Notes under the pieces: model-generated
Told to the model about the DNA's origin: nothing
The model's input: the letters and a program-made list of their open reading frames with translations, nothing else
Databases searched by the model: none
Part shown: positions 1-9,520 of the stretch, piece after piece
Numbering within the stretch: the first letter of the stretch is position 1
Layout: each line of letters opens with the position of its first letter
Translations under genes and position numbers: made by a program
DNA from: an uncultured Alcanivoracaceae bacterium
Lineage (GTDB): Bacteria > Pseudomonadota > Gammaproteobacteria > Xanthomonadales > Marinicellaceae
DNA length: 41,190 nucleotides
Assembly (NCBI GenBank): GCA_947311585.1
Contig: CAMZLQ010000021.1
Span: forward strand, 1 to 41,190
Direction: 5' to 3'

Positions 1-442
1 AGTCAAGAATCTTATCTAAAATGACTGCTTTAACAGTAATTCAATTTATTAACCACAAAGAAAATCGAAATATTAATAACTTGAAAATCAAGATTTGCTA
101 AATGCACCACGGGTAATTGTTATTATTTTAGAGTTAATTTCTAGAATTGCTGTTAACTGTGGGGAATTGAAGTCTTGTTCAGGTAGACATTATATAGGTT
201 TTCGATTAGAATAAAATTCTAAAAGTTGGATTTGCTGTTTTGTTTACAATAGTTTACATTCAAGCAATCTCTTATGATTAGGAATATTGGTAGTCTTTTT
301 TATTCAATCGTACTACAAAAGCACATCGATACGAATTGAGTTAATATATTTAGATTGAAATTTAGCTTATTGTTTTCCTTCGGTTTTGCGCTATTCTTAA
401 TAAGTTTAACAGAACCAATTTGCCAACTAAACTTTAATACTT

Positions 443-2277
443 ATGAAATTTTCTAATTTATTGGCTCTATTAGTCTTATTTTTTCTTTCTTTTGCTTTGC
501 CAGCGAAAGTCGATTTGTTGTCCGAAATAGCCAAACAGGTCAAGCATTAACTGCTCAGGTGGTCATCAAGCAAGTGCGTGAAGAGTCCTTGTCCAAAGAA
601 CAATGGCAAAGCATAAAACAAGGACGTGAGTTTAAGGCATTAGAAAAAATTGTGGATTCAAAACAAGTGCAAGCCGTTGATTGGAGGTATTCAGTAAGTT
701 CCAATGATTATATTCAGCTTCTTGATATAGAGAGAAATGGTTATAAGCCTGTTCATACTTATATTGAGGGGCAATCGACAAATCTGTTAACCGCAATTTA
801 TTTAGATGCCTTAAAAAAGTCACAACCACAAATAGCCTGCGAGCAAGCGACAATCTGTGGTTATGTTTATGATGAAGAAAGTTTAATGCCGTTGGAAAAT
901 GCAGTAATTGAATTGTCCAGTCTGAGTAATCGTTGGCAAGCTAGCAGTGATGCTTTGGGTCGGTTTTTAATCCACGCAGAAATAAAGGAAAATTCCACTC
1001 TTACCGTACAAGCTGGCAACCACCGAACAGCTATTTGGTCGCAATTACAAAAAGGTTCCGCTTTCAAATTGATTGTTGACTTGCCGCGAGGTCATGGTAT
1101 TGTGGAAAAATCCATGCATCATCCCTTAGCGGATGTCCTGACCAATTCAATTGATGAGAGTTGGCTTGATGCTAAAACTCATCAAACCCCAAGTCGTCAA
1201 GCAGATGAGGTGCAAGAACGACTCAGTGGTGCTGTTTATCTTGTGCCACCTGCAAATATTCGAGTCGGTTTTAATGCATCAGGTGGCACTTGTTGTGGCT
1301 CGAATTGTTCCACTTCTCAAGTATATAGCTTGGAAACCTATGTGCAAAATGGTTTAGATAATGAATGGATTTCATCGTGGCAAGCCGATAGCTTAAAAGC
1401 AGGCTCCATTCCGTATCGGTCTTATGGTGCTTGGCATGTTCTTAATAGTCCTTACTCGGGTTATGATATATGTGCAGGTCCTTGTTGTCAGGCATTTGGC
1501 AACACCAGTTATACGGCAACCAGAAAAGCTGCCAAAGCCACCAACGGTATCATGTTGGATAAAAACTCCCTTATAGCACGTTCAGAATATTCGGCGCAAA
1601 ACAATGCATGGGATGACCCCAATGATGGTTTAAATTGCAGCAATGCGGATTTATCCTGTGGTGATGGTTTTGTTGGCTCACCTGCAACGGGTTGGTCTTG
1701 TTTGTCCGATCCCTTATCAGCTGGGCATGGGTGTTTCGGTCATGGGCGAGGCATGTCACAATGGGGAACACAATTTCAGGCACAAAATGGTTTGTCTTTT
1801 GCCGATATTGTGGATTTTTATTACAACGCCAACAATAATCCCACTGGCAACCGCAGTCAATACGCTTCTTCTCCCATTCGCTTAGATAATTTGACTATCA
1901 ATACAAGCAGCGCACAAGCCAACGATGTGATTAACTTAGACTACCAAATATTTAATGCAGCTGATTCAAGTTGGGACTTTGGCACAATTTTATTGGGAGC
2001 AAGTATTATCAAAGGTGTGGAGATTTATTCAGATCCTGTAAATGATTTAGCCACAATTATTAACCAAAGTGGTACGCTTCATTTATTGCGAGACTTTCAA
2101 ATACCCAGCAGTTTAAGTACAGGAAATTACGATGTGCTTGTTGCGTTGTATTTAGATGTCAATAATGATAATGCCATCCAATCAGGTGATTGGCTACTGA
2201 TGAAAACCACTTTAGTCAATGGATTGACTATCCAAACAACCAGTGAATTAATCTTTACTAATGGTTTTGAAAATTAA
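443..2277 (+). CDS. Secreted SpoIID/LytB-domain protein with an N-terminal carboxypeptidase-regulatory-like domain; signal peptide lies in a different frame (apparent frameshift)
   Basis: ORF 559-2277 contains SLETYVQNGLDNEWISSWQADSLKAGSIPYRSYGAW and GHGRGMSQWGTQ (SpoIID/LytB-like) and ends LIFTNGFEN. ATG at 443 opens MKFSNLLALLVLFFLSFALPAKVD... (signal peptide), which hits TAA at ~548. The frame of the main ORF reads ASESRFVVRNSQTGQALTAQVVIKQV upstream of 559. Confidence 0.7.
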
Positions 2278-2286
2278 CTTGACTTG

Positions 2287-2835
2287 TCAGTTTTTCAATG
2301 ATGCCAGATAATTGATGGCATTTTCGTATTTTCCGCCTGCGTCTACACAGGTAATGTCATCTTTTTTTAAGATAAGTTGCTTAATATCACGATTTGACAT
2401 GGTTCCAAAGCTGTTTAATGCAATCCAATCTTTGTCTTCGTGTTTTATGGAGCCAATAAAGCATTCTTGGTCTTGTAAAATTTCTTCTGTGGATAAGGAA
2501 ACGTAGCCAAAAGATTCTTGTACAGAACTCAGAACAGTGTTTATGGATGTCAAATTAATTTTATAGGACTTAAATCGAGTTTTGTTGCGTTGAGATAAGT
2601 CTTTTAAAGACTGCCTGATATTTCCTTTAGCTCTTATGCGGGTTATGTCTTCAATATAAAATACCGATATACCTGCGTTTTCTCCCTTCTCTGTTAGGCA
2701 GTTGAGTAACATAAATTCAGAACTAAAATCTGCAATTATGCCAGTAATCGATTCGTCATCCAATCGATCTCGATAAACGTCTATAATTTCTTGAGACAGT
2801 TTGTATTCTCTGAACTTTTTGGTTAGTAGTGACAT
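2287..2835 (-). CDS. Hypothetical protein (182 aa)
   Basis: Complete ORF 4 bp downstream of the M1-M28 protease gene; no recognised domain. Confidence 0.7.
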   Translation of the reverse strand: MSLLTKKFREYKLSQEIIDVYRDRLDDESITGIIADFSSEFMLLNCLTEKGENAGISVFYIEDITRIRAKGNIRQSLKDLSQRNKTRFKSYKINLTSINTVLSSVQESFGYVSLSTEEILQDQECFIGSIKHEDKDWIALNSFGTMSNRDIKQLILKKDDITCVDAGGKYENAINYLASLKN

Positions 2836-2839
2836 GGTT

Positions 2840-5800
2840 TTAGCGAGCTCCTAATGTTAACTTAAGGGTTTGTTCCTTTTTATCTCTTGTGATGGTAATT
2901 TCAACCGTATCGCCAGGCTTGTGGGCTTTGAGTTGGTTGGAGTAGTCTTTAAGGGTGGTGATTTTATTGCCATTCAAGGCGGTAATAACATCACCTGTTT
3001 TTAAACCCGCTTTTGCTGCAGGGGAATCATCCGCTATGCCCGCAATTTTGACCCCAACTCCAGAGTATGAAAAATCTGGCATGGAACCTGTCGAGGCTTT
3101 GCGTGTGCCTGTGTTTGATTTTGCTTTGCTTTTGTTGTCCTGATTAACTGCCCCTTTTCCAGTAAAAGGCATTGGCTCTTTTCGCATTGACAGGTATTGG
3201 ATTATTTCTTTGGCAACGCTGGCAACTTTGACCAGTCCTGCAAAATCAATTTTATCAGCGGTGTCTGCTGGCACGTGGTAATCGGATTTAATGCCTGCAT
3301 AAAATAATTGCACAGCAGGAACTCGTGCATTTATAAATGAGATTTGGTCGCTGGCATCCAACTCTTGCGTGACGATTTGCGAGGCGACACCCGTGGTAAA
3401 GTCGGTTCCCATAAAGATAAATTTCCACTCACGTGCTGTGTTGGCATTGAGAACCATTAATTTGTTGTCAAATAAACGCCCAACCGTATCGATAGTGAGG
3501 TTGGCAAAGAGTTTGCTGTGCTTGAGTTGTTCTTTGACGAAATGTTTTGAGCCAATTAAGCCCGCTTCTTCTCCTGTAAATGCCACAAAAATAATGGTGC
3601 GGGCAGGTTTTGCCGTTTTGCCGAGTGTGCGAGCAAGTTCTAACATCACCGCAACGCCACTGGCATTGTCATCTGCGCCGTTGTGAATTTTGCCTTGGTT
3701 GCCAATTTTATGATTTGGCCAACCCATGCCAAGGTGGTCGTAATGAGCTGATAGAACCACCGCTTCGGATAAATTGGGGTTTTCTCCAGGGATAATGCCG
3801 ATAACATTGCTGAGTTTAAGGTTTTTTCTGTCTCTAACGTCTTGTCTCCACGTTTGCAAATAACTGTTATTATCACCACCGCTTTTTAAACCGTATTGTT
3901 TAAATTTATCAGCAATGTAAATAGCAGCTTCATCTAATTCCGGACTGCCAAGTTCGCGTCCTTTTAATTTATCATCGGCTAAATAATTAACTGTTTGCAT
4001 GAGGTGTTTGGTTGAAAAAACTGGAGCCAATTGTGCCAGTGCTTGGCGTTTTTTTAGTTTCACTACCGCATTTTTATCAAAGGCATAAATTAACGGTGAA
4101 TCGGTGATTTGCCAAGTTCCTTTGGCGATATTGGATGGCTCATCACCTTCAAAAGCGAGGTAACTGTATTTGCCATAATGCGGCAATTTTCTCACCAAGC
4201 CATCAACAGCTTTATCATTTCCAATTGAAAGCAGTGTGATGGTTTGTTTTGCATTATTGGGGTTGGCAACGGCTATAAAAAAGCTGTTGTTCGCAGTCTT
4301 AAGGTTTTGTTTGCCATAATTGACATGAGTAGGATTTATGCTTGAGTTGTACTGTTTTAGGGCTTGATTGACCACAGTGGCAAATTTATTATCCAATCCT
4401 AAAATCATAATCGCGTGATTAATTGGCAAAGTTTTTATGTTTTCTTGTGCAATAATTTCAAATTTATCGGCTTTTTCTTTTGACCATTTATTGGCTAAAT
4501 CTTGATAAAGAGTGTAACGTTTATTGCTCTTTGCAGGCAAGATAATGGTGGTTTTATCCGCACCGTAAGCTTTGGTGAAAGCAGGAGGGGATTCGCGTGC
4601 ATCAAGGCGACGAAAGACATCAAAGTGCGGGTCGATTTGGACTTTCAAAACCGTGCCATCAACCGCAAGGCTGTAGCGCTGTGTTTTGTTATCCATTGAC
4701 ACGGTGTATTGCTTAGTGCCTTTGTCGGTAACAATGGCTAATGGCACATCGAGTGAAAAGACTGCCTCGTCTTGAATTTGATTTAAGGTGAAGTTTAAGG
4801 TGTTTTGACCCCGAAGTGTTTGTTTTTTGACCTCGGTGAGGGTTAAAGAGGGGGCTCCTGTGCGATTAATCCATTGGTCAAAATACCAACCCAACTTTTC
4901 ATCGGTTGTGCTTTCAAAGGCCTTGCGAATATCAGCAAAAGAAGCCCGTTTAAATTTATTGTCTTGATTGAATTGTTGGTAAGCTTTGATAAAGTTTTCA
5001 TCACCGACCTTTTGCCGCAACATGTGATTGACCATAAGGGTTTTTCCATAGCCGATGGCTTCGCTGGCGGCATCGTGCCGTGAGGTAAATTTATTAAGGG
5101 GAAAGTCATTTTTATTGTTCACAAAATTAGTAAATTTTTGCAGTGTTGCACGGCGGTATTCTTCGCCTTGGTGGCGTTGTTCTTTGATTAAGTGATCCGC
5201 CATGTAAGCGGTGAGTCCTTCGCACCAATTACCGTGTTCAAAATCCACATAGACCGAATTACCCCACCAATTGTGTAATAATTCGTGTGGATAAGACGAG
5301 TGCAGGATAAATGGAAAACGGATGATTTTTTCACCCAACAAGGTAAAGGAGGGCATGCCGTAGCCTGTTTCCCAAAAATTTTCCACCAAAGCAAACTTGG
5401 TGTAAGGGTAAGGTCCAATCAACTTGCGGTACATTTCCATGTATTGAGCAGTGGTCTCAAGGTACTTGTTGGCAAGTGCTTCATCAGGCGTGCGTAAAAA
5501 AGCCATCGCCTGCACCTTGCCCATGGCGTAATTGTATTGACTAAAGGCTGCTGCGATTAAGAAGATTTCTTCCTGTGGAGTGGGTGAATCCCAAGTATCG
5601 AGGTGGTGATTGCCAATCACTTTATCTTGCGTGCGTTTGCCAGTGGTGACAACGCGCCAGTCTTTGGGTAAAGAGGTGGTGAGGTTGAAGGTGACCATTT
5701 GTTCGCCAAAGGTCGGAACCCAATAAGTTGAACCTGCTAAATAAACGCCTTTTTCAAATATGATGCCAGCAGATTCGCTAAAACCTCGGGCATAATTTTG

Positions 5801-6193
5801 CGCACTTTGTTTAACAGGGGATTTAATAGTGCCCGAATATTTCACTGTGATTTTAAACGATTCAATGGTTCCCGGAGGTAATGTGATTTCATAAACATTG
5901 AGTTTAAGTGCGTTGTTTTTTGAAACATCGTCCTTATCCATACCAACATCTTGACTTGCAACATTGCTTTGAATTTTTTTTATGCGTTTATTCTTTTGAA
6001 TGACTAAATCCTGATGCAATCGAAATTGTAAAGTCTTGGTGGTTTTTCCAATAAGAAGCGTCATCTCATCTTCAACAGAAATAGCCGACTTGTCGGGTTC
6101 TATCGTTGCCGAGATTTCATGATGAATAGGTGTATTGGCAAAGATATTAAGGCTAAAAGTTAGACAGAATGCAAAGAGGTTAAATTTTTTCAT
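2840..6193 (-). CDS. M1-family aminopeptidase fused to M28-family peptidase and C-terminal PDZ domain, secreted
   Basis: Signal peptide MKKFNLFAFCLTFSLNIFA; M1 motif HELLHNWWG...CEGLTAYMAD; M28 ligands AHYDHLG, NGADDNASG, FTGEEAGL, TIDTVGRL, DYHVPADT; C-terminal GVKIAGIADDSPAAKAGLKTGDVITALNG (PDZ). Confidence 0.9.
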   Translation of the reverse strand: MKKFNLFAFCLTFSLNIFANTPIHHEISATIEPDKSAISVEDEMTLLIGKTTKTLQFRLHQDLVIQKNKRIKKIQSNVASQDVGMDKDDVSKNNALKLNVYEITLPPGTIESFKITVKYSGTIKSPVKQSAQNYARGFSESAGIIFEKGVYLAGSTYWVPTFGEQMVTFNLTTSLPKDWRVVTTGKRTQDKVIGNHHLDTWDSPTPQEEIFLIAAAFSQYNYAMGKVQAMAFLRTPDEALANKYLETTAQYMEMYRKLIGPYPYTKFALVENFWETGYGMPSFTLLGEKIIRFPFILHSSYPHELLHNWWGNSVYVDFEHGNWCEGLTAYMADHLIKEQRHQGEEYRRATLQKFTNFVNNKNDFPLNKFTSRHDAASEAIGYGKTLMVNHMLRQKVGDENFIKAYQQFNQDNKFKRASFADIRKAFESTTDEKLGWYFDQWINRTGAPSLTLTEVKKQTLRGQNTLNFTLNQIQDEAVFSLDVPLAIVTDKGTKQYTVSMDNKTQRYSLAVDGTVLKVQIDPHFDVFRRLDARESPPAFTKAYGADKTTIILPAKSNKRYTLYQDLANKWSKEKADKFEIIAQENIKTLPINHAIMILGLDNKFATVVNQALKQYNSSINPTHVNYGKQNLKTANNSFFIAVANPNNAKQTITLLSIGNDKAVDGLVRKLPHYGKYSYLAFEGDEPSNIAKGTWQITDSPLIYAFDKNAVVKLKKRQALAQLAPVFSTKHLMQTVNYLADDKLKGRELGSPELDEAAIYIADKFKQYGLKSGGDNNSYLQTWRQDVRDRKNLKLSNVIGIIPGENPNLSEAVVLSAHYDHLGMGWPNHKIGNQGKIHNGADDNASGVAVMLELARTLGKTAKPARTIIFVAFTGEEAGLIGSKHFVKEQLKHSKLFANLTIDTVGRLFDNKLMVLNANTAREWKFIFMGTDFTTGVASQIVTQELDASDQISFINARVPAVQLFYAGIKSDYHVPADTADKIDFAGLVKVASVAKEIIQYLSMRKEPMPFTGKGAVNQDNKSKAKSNTGTRKASTGSMPDFSYSGVGVKIAGIADDSPAAKAGLKTGDVITALNGNKITTLKDYSNQLKAHKPGDTVEITITRDKKEQTLKLTLGAR

Positions 6194-6197
6194 GATT

Positions 6198-8771
6198 TTA
6201 ATTTATAATAATTTGAATCGGGTTTTGGGGGTTTAGGTATTTTTTAGCCACGGCTTTAACATCGGCTAACGTGACATTTTTCAAAGCATCCAGTCTTTTT
6301 TTGTCTGCTTCAATACTGCCGTCAAAATACAAAGAATGGGCTAGGTAGTAAGCTTGGTTAATGCTGGATAATCGGCGAAACATCATGCGACCAAGGTATT
6401 TGTTTACAGTTTTTTCAAGCATGTCTTGATTAATCTTTTCGGCAAAATCAGCGGTGAATAATCCAGCAAATTGTTTGGTTAACATATCGATATTTTTAGG
6501 CTGGGTGGGTACCTCGATAAAGAAGAGGGCTTTATCAGCTTTGATGTCGATGCCCGAAGACATGCGGTAGGCGAGCCCTTGTTTTTCGCGAATATCAAAG
6601 GCAATCTCACTTTTGAGTATCAAAGAAAGCACCCTTAGGGCCGCTTCGTCTTCTTTATCAATGTCCTTGATGAAGCCGTAAAAAGTTTGGGCTTGTTCGC
6701 TGCCAATTTTTTCATTGATGTGGATGGCTTTGTTATTTTTAATAAAAGTTTGGGATTTTGCTAAACCTGTAAATGGCAATGGCTTGTCTTTTTTAAATCC
6801 TGCAAAGAAGGATTGAATCTGCGTTGCCGAGTTTTTGGACACAACGGAAATAATGGTATTTTTTGGCGTGAAATACTGCTCACCAAAGGCAATAAAATTT
6901 TCATAAGTTAACGCTTTGGTTGACGGGTCAGTGGCTTCATTTTTTTCAGCAAATAACAGCTTGTTATAATGCTTTTTATACAAGGCTTTGCTTTGATTCT
7001 TTTGGTGTTGTGCTTTTGTCGATTTGTTCTTTTTTAGTGCGGCTTCAAAGTCTTGCTTGCTGGGTTTGAAAGCCAACATTTCTTTGTTAAGAAAATCAAT
7101 CACCGCTTGCGAATCACTTGCCAGACCTTCAACACGAATATAGCCAAATAACGGACTTAAATAAATATCATCCATCGGAAAATAGGGGTTGTCATTGACT
7201 TTAAATTTTAAGCCATATTCGGCAATATACTTTTGCACTTCGGCTGATTTCATTTTTTTACCAAATAAATCGTGCCAAATTTTGGCGGTATCTTTGCCGT
7301 ATTTTTGTTCAAACTTGTCTTTGTTTTTGAATAAATAGTGAATGGCTAGCAATTCGCTTAATTCGTTTTGTTTAACGATGATTGTTGCTGCGTTTTCATC
7401 GCTTGGTAATAAAGTGACTTGTGTGTGTTTGCTTTGCGCCGTATTATTTTTTTTAGGCTTTTGGGCAGCTGGATAATCAACAATAATTAATGGTTCTTGA
7501 TTGAGTTTAAATTGATTTAAGTTTTTCCCAGCTTCAAAATACGCCTCGCCAGAAAACTGCTTGATGATGGCTCCAAGCCCGTGCTGGGCAATTAAATCGG
7601 CATTATAAATACCAAACATGTGGGGTTTTTCTATCTGTTTTAGAAAGTCTGTTTTGGTTTTTATCGCTTCTGACTTTATGTGTCCTGCTGGTAAAAATAA
7701 TTTTTGTTCCGTTAACAACTGTTGAAAGCGTTTGTTAATTGCGGTTAAATTTTTATCATCATCAAGACTAACATCGGCTTGAATGTAGTGCCCGACAGGG
7801 TAACTGTGCAAATCAAAACCAATGCTCTTAACTTCCTTATAGGTGCTTCTTAATTGGGCTTCTATGTCATCCTTGTTTTTATCCAAGGCATCACTCAATA
7901 ATGAATCAAAGGCATCAGATCCGTGGCTGTAGGGATAAAAATTGTGAATCGTTATGTCTTTATTGTTGTTGAAACTGTAGCGAATGTTTGCGGTGTTTGG
8001 TGCTGTGGTTGCTTCAAAGCCTGTTGCCCAATCTTTTATAGCAGGTCTGACTACGTTGTTGGGTTTGGCATGCCCGTAGATATCTTTTAATAGCGTTAAC
8101 ATTTCATCGCTATCAAAGTTGCCAATCACGCTGATTTCCATGTTGTTGGGCACGTAATTGTTTTTATAAAAAGACACAACATCTTGGTGCTTCATGTTTT
8201 TGATGGTTTCATATGTACCAAGTGTTGGCAGCGAAATGGCGTGACCTGCAAATAATTGTTGGCGAAGCATGCGCGCGGCTTTATCTTGAGGGTTGGCTAA
8301 AGTTTTGGCAATTTCTTCTAGCACGATGCCTTTTTCCTTATCAAACTTGTTTTTTGGTAGGGTTGAGTCAAATAACATTGCTGCTTGGATTTCCATGCCT
8401 TGTTTGATGTGCTCAAAAGGTGTTACCATCATAAAATTGGTGTAATATTCACCCGTGTTGGCGTTATTGTAACCGCCGATTTTATCCGTTAAGTCGTACA
8501 ATTCTTTTTGCGTCCATTGACTGCTGCCATTAAATAACAAATGCTCCAGCATGTGGCTCATGCCACTGGTGGCAAATGTTTCGTAAGCCGAACCAACTTT
8601 GACAACGGTGTTAATGCCAATCATTGGCAAGCCATGATTCTCAATCAATAAAACACCAATACCATTGTCCAGTTGATGCAATGAGACTCCTTTAGGTGGC
8701 GTGTTGATTTCCGCAGAAAGGACGGACAGGTTTGTTAGTATCAAAAACACTAAGATTATTTTTTTGTGCAT
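6198..8771 (-). CDS. M16-family (insulinase/pitrilysin-like) zinc peptidase
   Basis: HxxEH motif in MSHMLEHLLFNGSSQWT, downstream KEKGIVLEEI, signal peptide, 857 aa two-half architecture. Confidence 0.9.
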   Translation of the reverse strand: MHKKIILVFLILTNLSVLSAEINTPPKGVSLHQLDNGIGVLLIENHGLPMIGINTVVKVGSAYETFATSGMSHMLEHLLFNGSSQWTQKELYDLTDKIGGYNNANTGEYYTNFMMVTPFEHIKQGMEIQAAMLFDSTLPKNKFDKEKGIVLEEIAKTLANPQDKAARMLRQQLFAGHAISLPTLGTYETIKNMKHQDVVSFYKNNYVPNNMEISVIGNFDSDEMLTLLKDIYGHAKPNNVVRPAIKDWATGFEATTAPNTANIRYSFNNNKDITIHNFYPYSHGSDAFDSLLSDALDKNKDDIEAQLRSTYKEVKSIGFDLHSYPVGHYIQADVSLDDDKNLTAINKRFQQLLTEQKLFLPAGHIKSEAIKTKTDFLKQIEKPHMFGIYNADLIAQHGLGAIIKQFSGEAYFEAGKNLNQFKLNQEPLIIVDYPAAQKPKKNNTAQSKHTQVTLLPSDENAATIIVKQNELSELLAIHYLFKNKDKFEQKYGKDTAKIWHDLFGKKMKSAEVQKYIAEYGLKFKVNDNPYFPMDDIYLSPLFGYIRVEGLASDSQAVIDFLNKEMLAFKPSKQDFEAALKKNKSTKAQHQKNQSKALYKKHYNKLLFAEKNEATDPSTKALTYENFIAFGEQYFTPKNTIISVVSKNSATQIQSFFAGFKKDKPLPFTGLAKSQTFIKNNKAIHINEKIGSEQAQTFYGFIKDIDKEDEAALRVLSLILKSEIAFDIREKQGLAYRMSSGIDIKADKALFFIEVPTQPKNIDMLTKQFAGLFTADFAEKINQDMLEKTVNKYLGRMMFRRLSSINQAYYLAHSLYFDGSIEADKKRLDALKNVTLADVKAVAKKYLNPQNPIQIIIN

Positions 8772-8807
8772 AGGTAAACTCCAGTTATCTTTTGCTATTT
8801 TACATGA

Positions 8808-9037
8808 AGAGACCTTTGCATAACTCGTGGCACGTGTTTAAAAGTTGCAAAAAACACCACTCTGCGTTAAAAAATTCGCAAAAATCCTTCTGGAAAGGAT
8901 TTTCACGTTAGCCCACGCATGTGGGTGAGTATCATGGATGATACGAATAAATAGCGGGCTATTTGACTCATTTTTTGCCTTGATTGGAGCTTTTCTCATT
9001 CTTTTTTCCATCATCCCAGAGTTATGCAAAGGTCTCT
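8808..9037. mobile_element. MITE-like non-autonomous element (~230 bp) with 19-bp terminal inverted repeats
   Basis: Left end AGAGACCTTTGCATAACTC (8808-8826) is the exact reverse complement of the right end GAGTTATGCAAAGGTCTCT (9019-9037); interior contains hairpins AAAATCCTT/AAGGATTTT, CCCAC-GCAT-GTGGG and GTATCAT-GG-ATGATAC; no transposase ORF. Confidence 0.75.
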
Positions 9038-9070
9038 ATAAGAGGCTTTTTTATGCATGGAAATTTAAAT

Positions 9071-9520
9071 CTAAAATCGAGGGTTAATAGGGGATAATTC
9101 TTCGATGAGTTTGAGTGTGCTTTTGTTTACAGCTACTTTTTCATGGGTTTTATAATCTAACATTACAATCCTACCCGTACCAATAGAAGAAACGCACTTA
9201 TGAGTGTGGCTGTAAATGGCGTATTCCATTAGAAATCCATGAGAATGGTTTTCAATAACTCGTGCCCCGACTAAGATGACATCAGGGTAATTCAAAGGCA
9301 GGCGATAACGGCAACTGGTTTCTGCCAAGATTGGAGCTACTGAGTTCTTGTTGCTTTTATCCATAACCCCAATGCGTTCAAAATAAGCTAAACGTGCCGA
9401 TTCGAAATAACGAAAATACATGACATTATTGACATGGTTGAAGGCATCCATATCACCCCATTGAACTTTTAATTCTATATTGACGGGATAATTTTTAATA
9501 AATTTTTCGAGTTGTTTCAT
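9071..9520 (-). CDS. Acyl-CoA thioesterase, hot-dog fold (4HBT family)
   Basis: VQWGDMDAFNHVNNVMYFRYFESARLAYFERIGV. Confidence 0.88.
   Translation of the reverse strand: MKQLEKFIKNYPVNIELKVQWGDMDAFNHVNNVMYFRYFESARLAYFERIGVMDKSNKNSVAPILAETSCRYRLPLNYPDVILVGARVIENHSHGFLMEYAIYSHTHKCVSSIGTGRIVMLDYKTHEKVAVNKSTLKLIEELSPINPRF

Noticed and set aside
1-442. Possible gene or RNA in the first 442 bp
   Set aside because: AT-rich with no ORF or recognisable RNA structure; probably intergenic/promoter sequence.
8838-9029. 63-aa ORF inside the TIR element
   Set aside because: Spans hairpins of the MITE; no transposase motifs.
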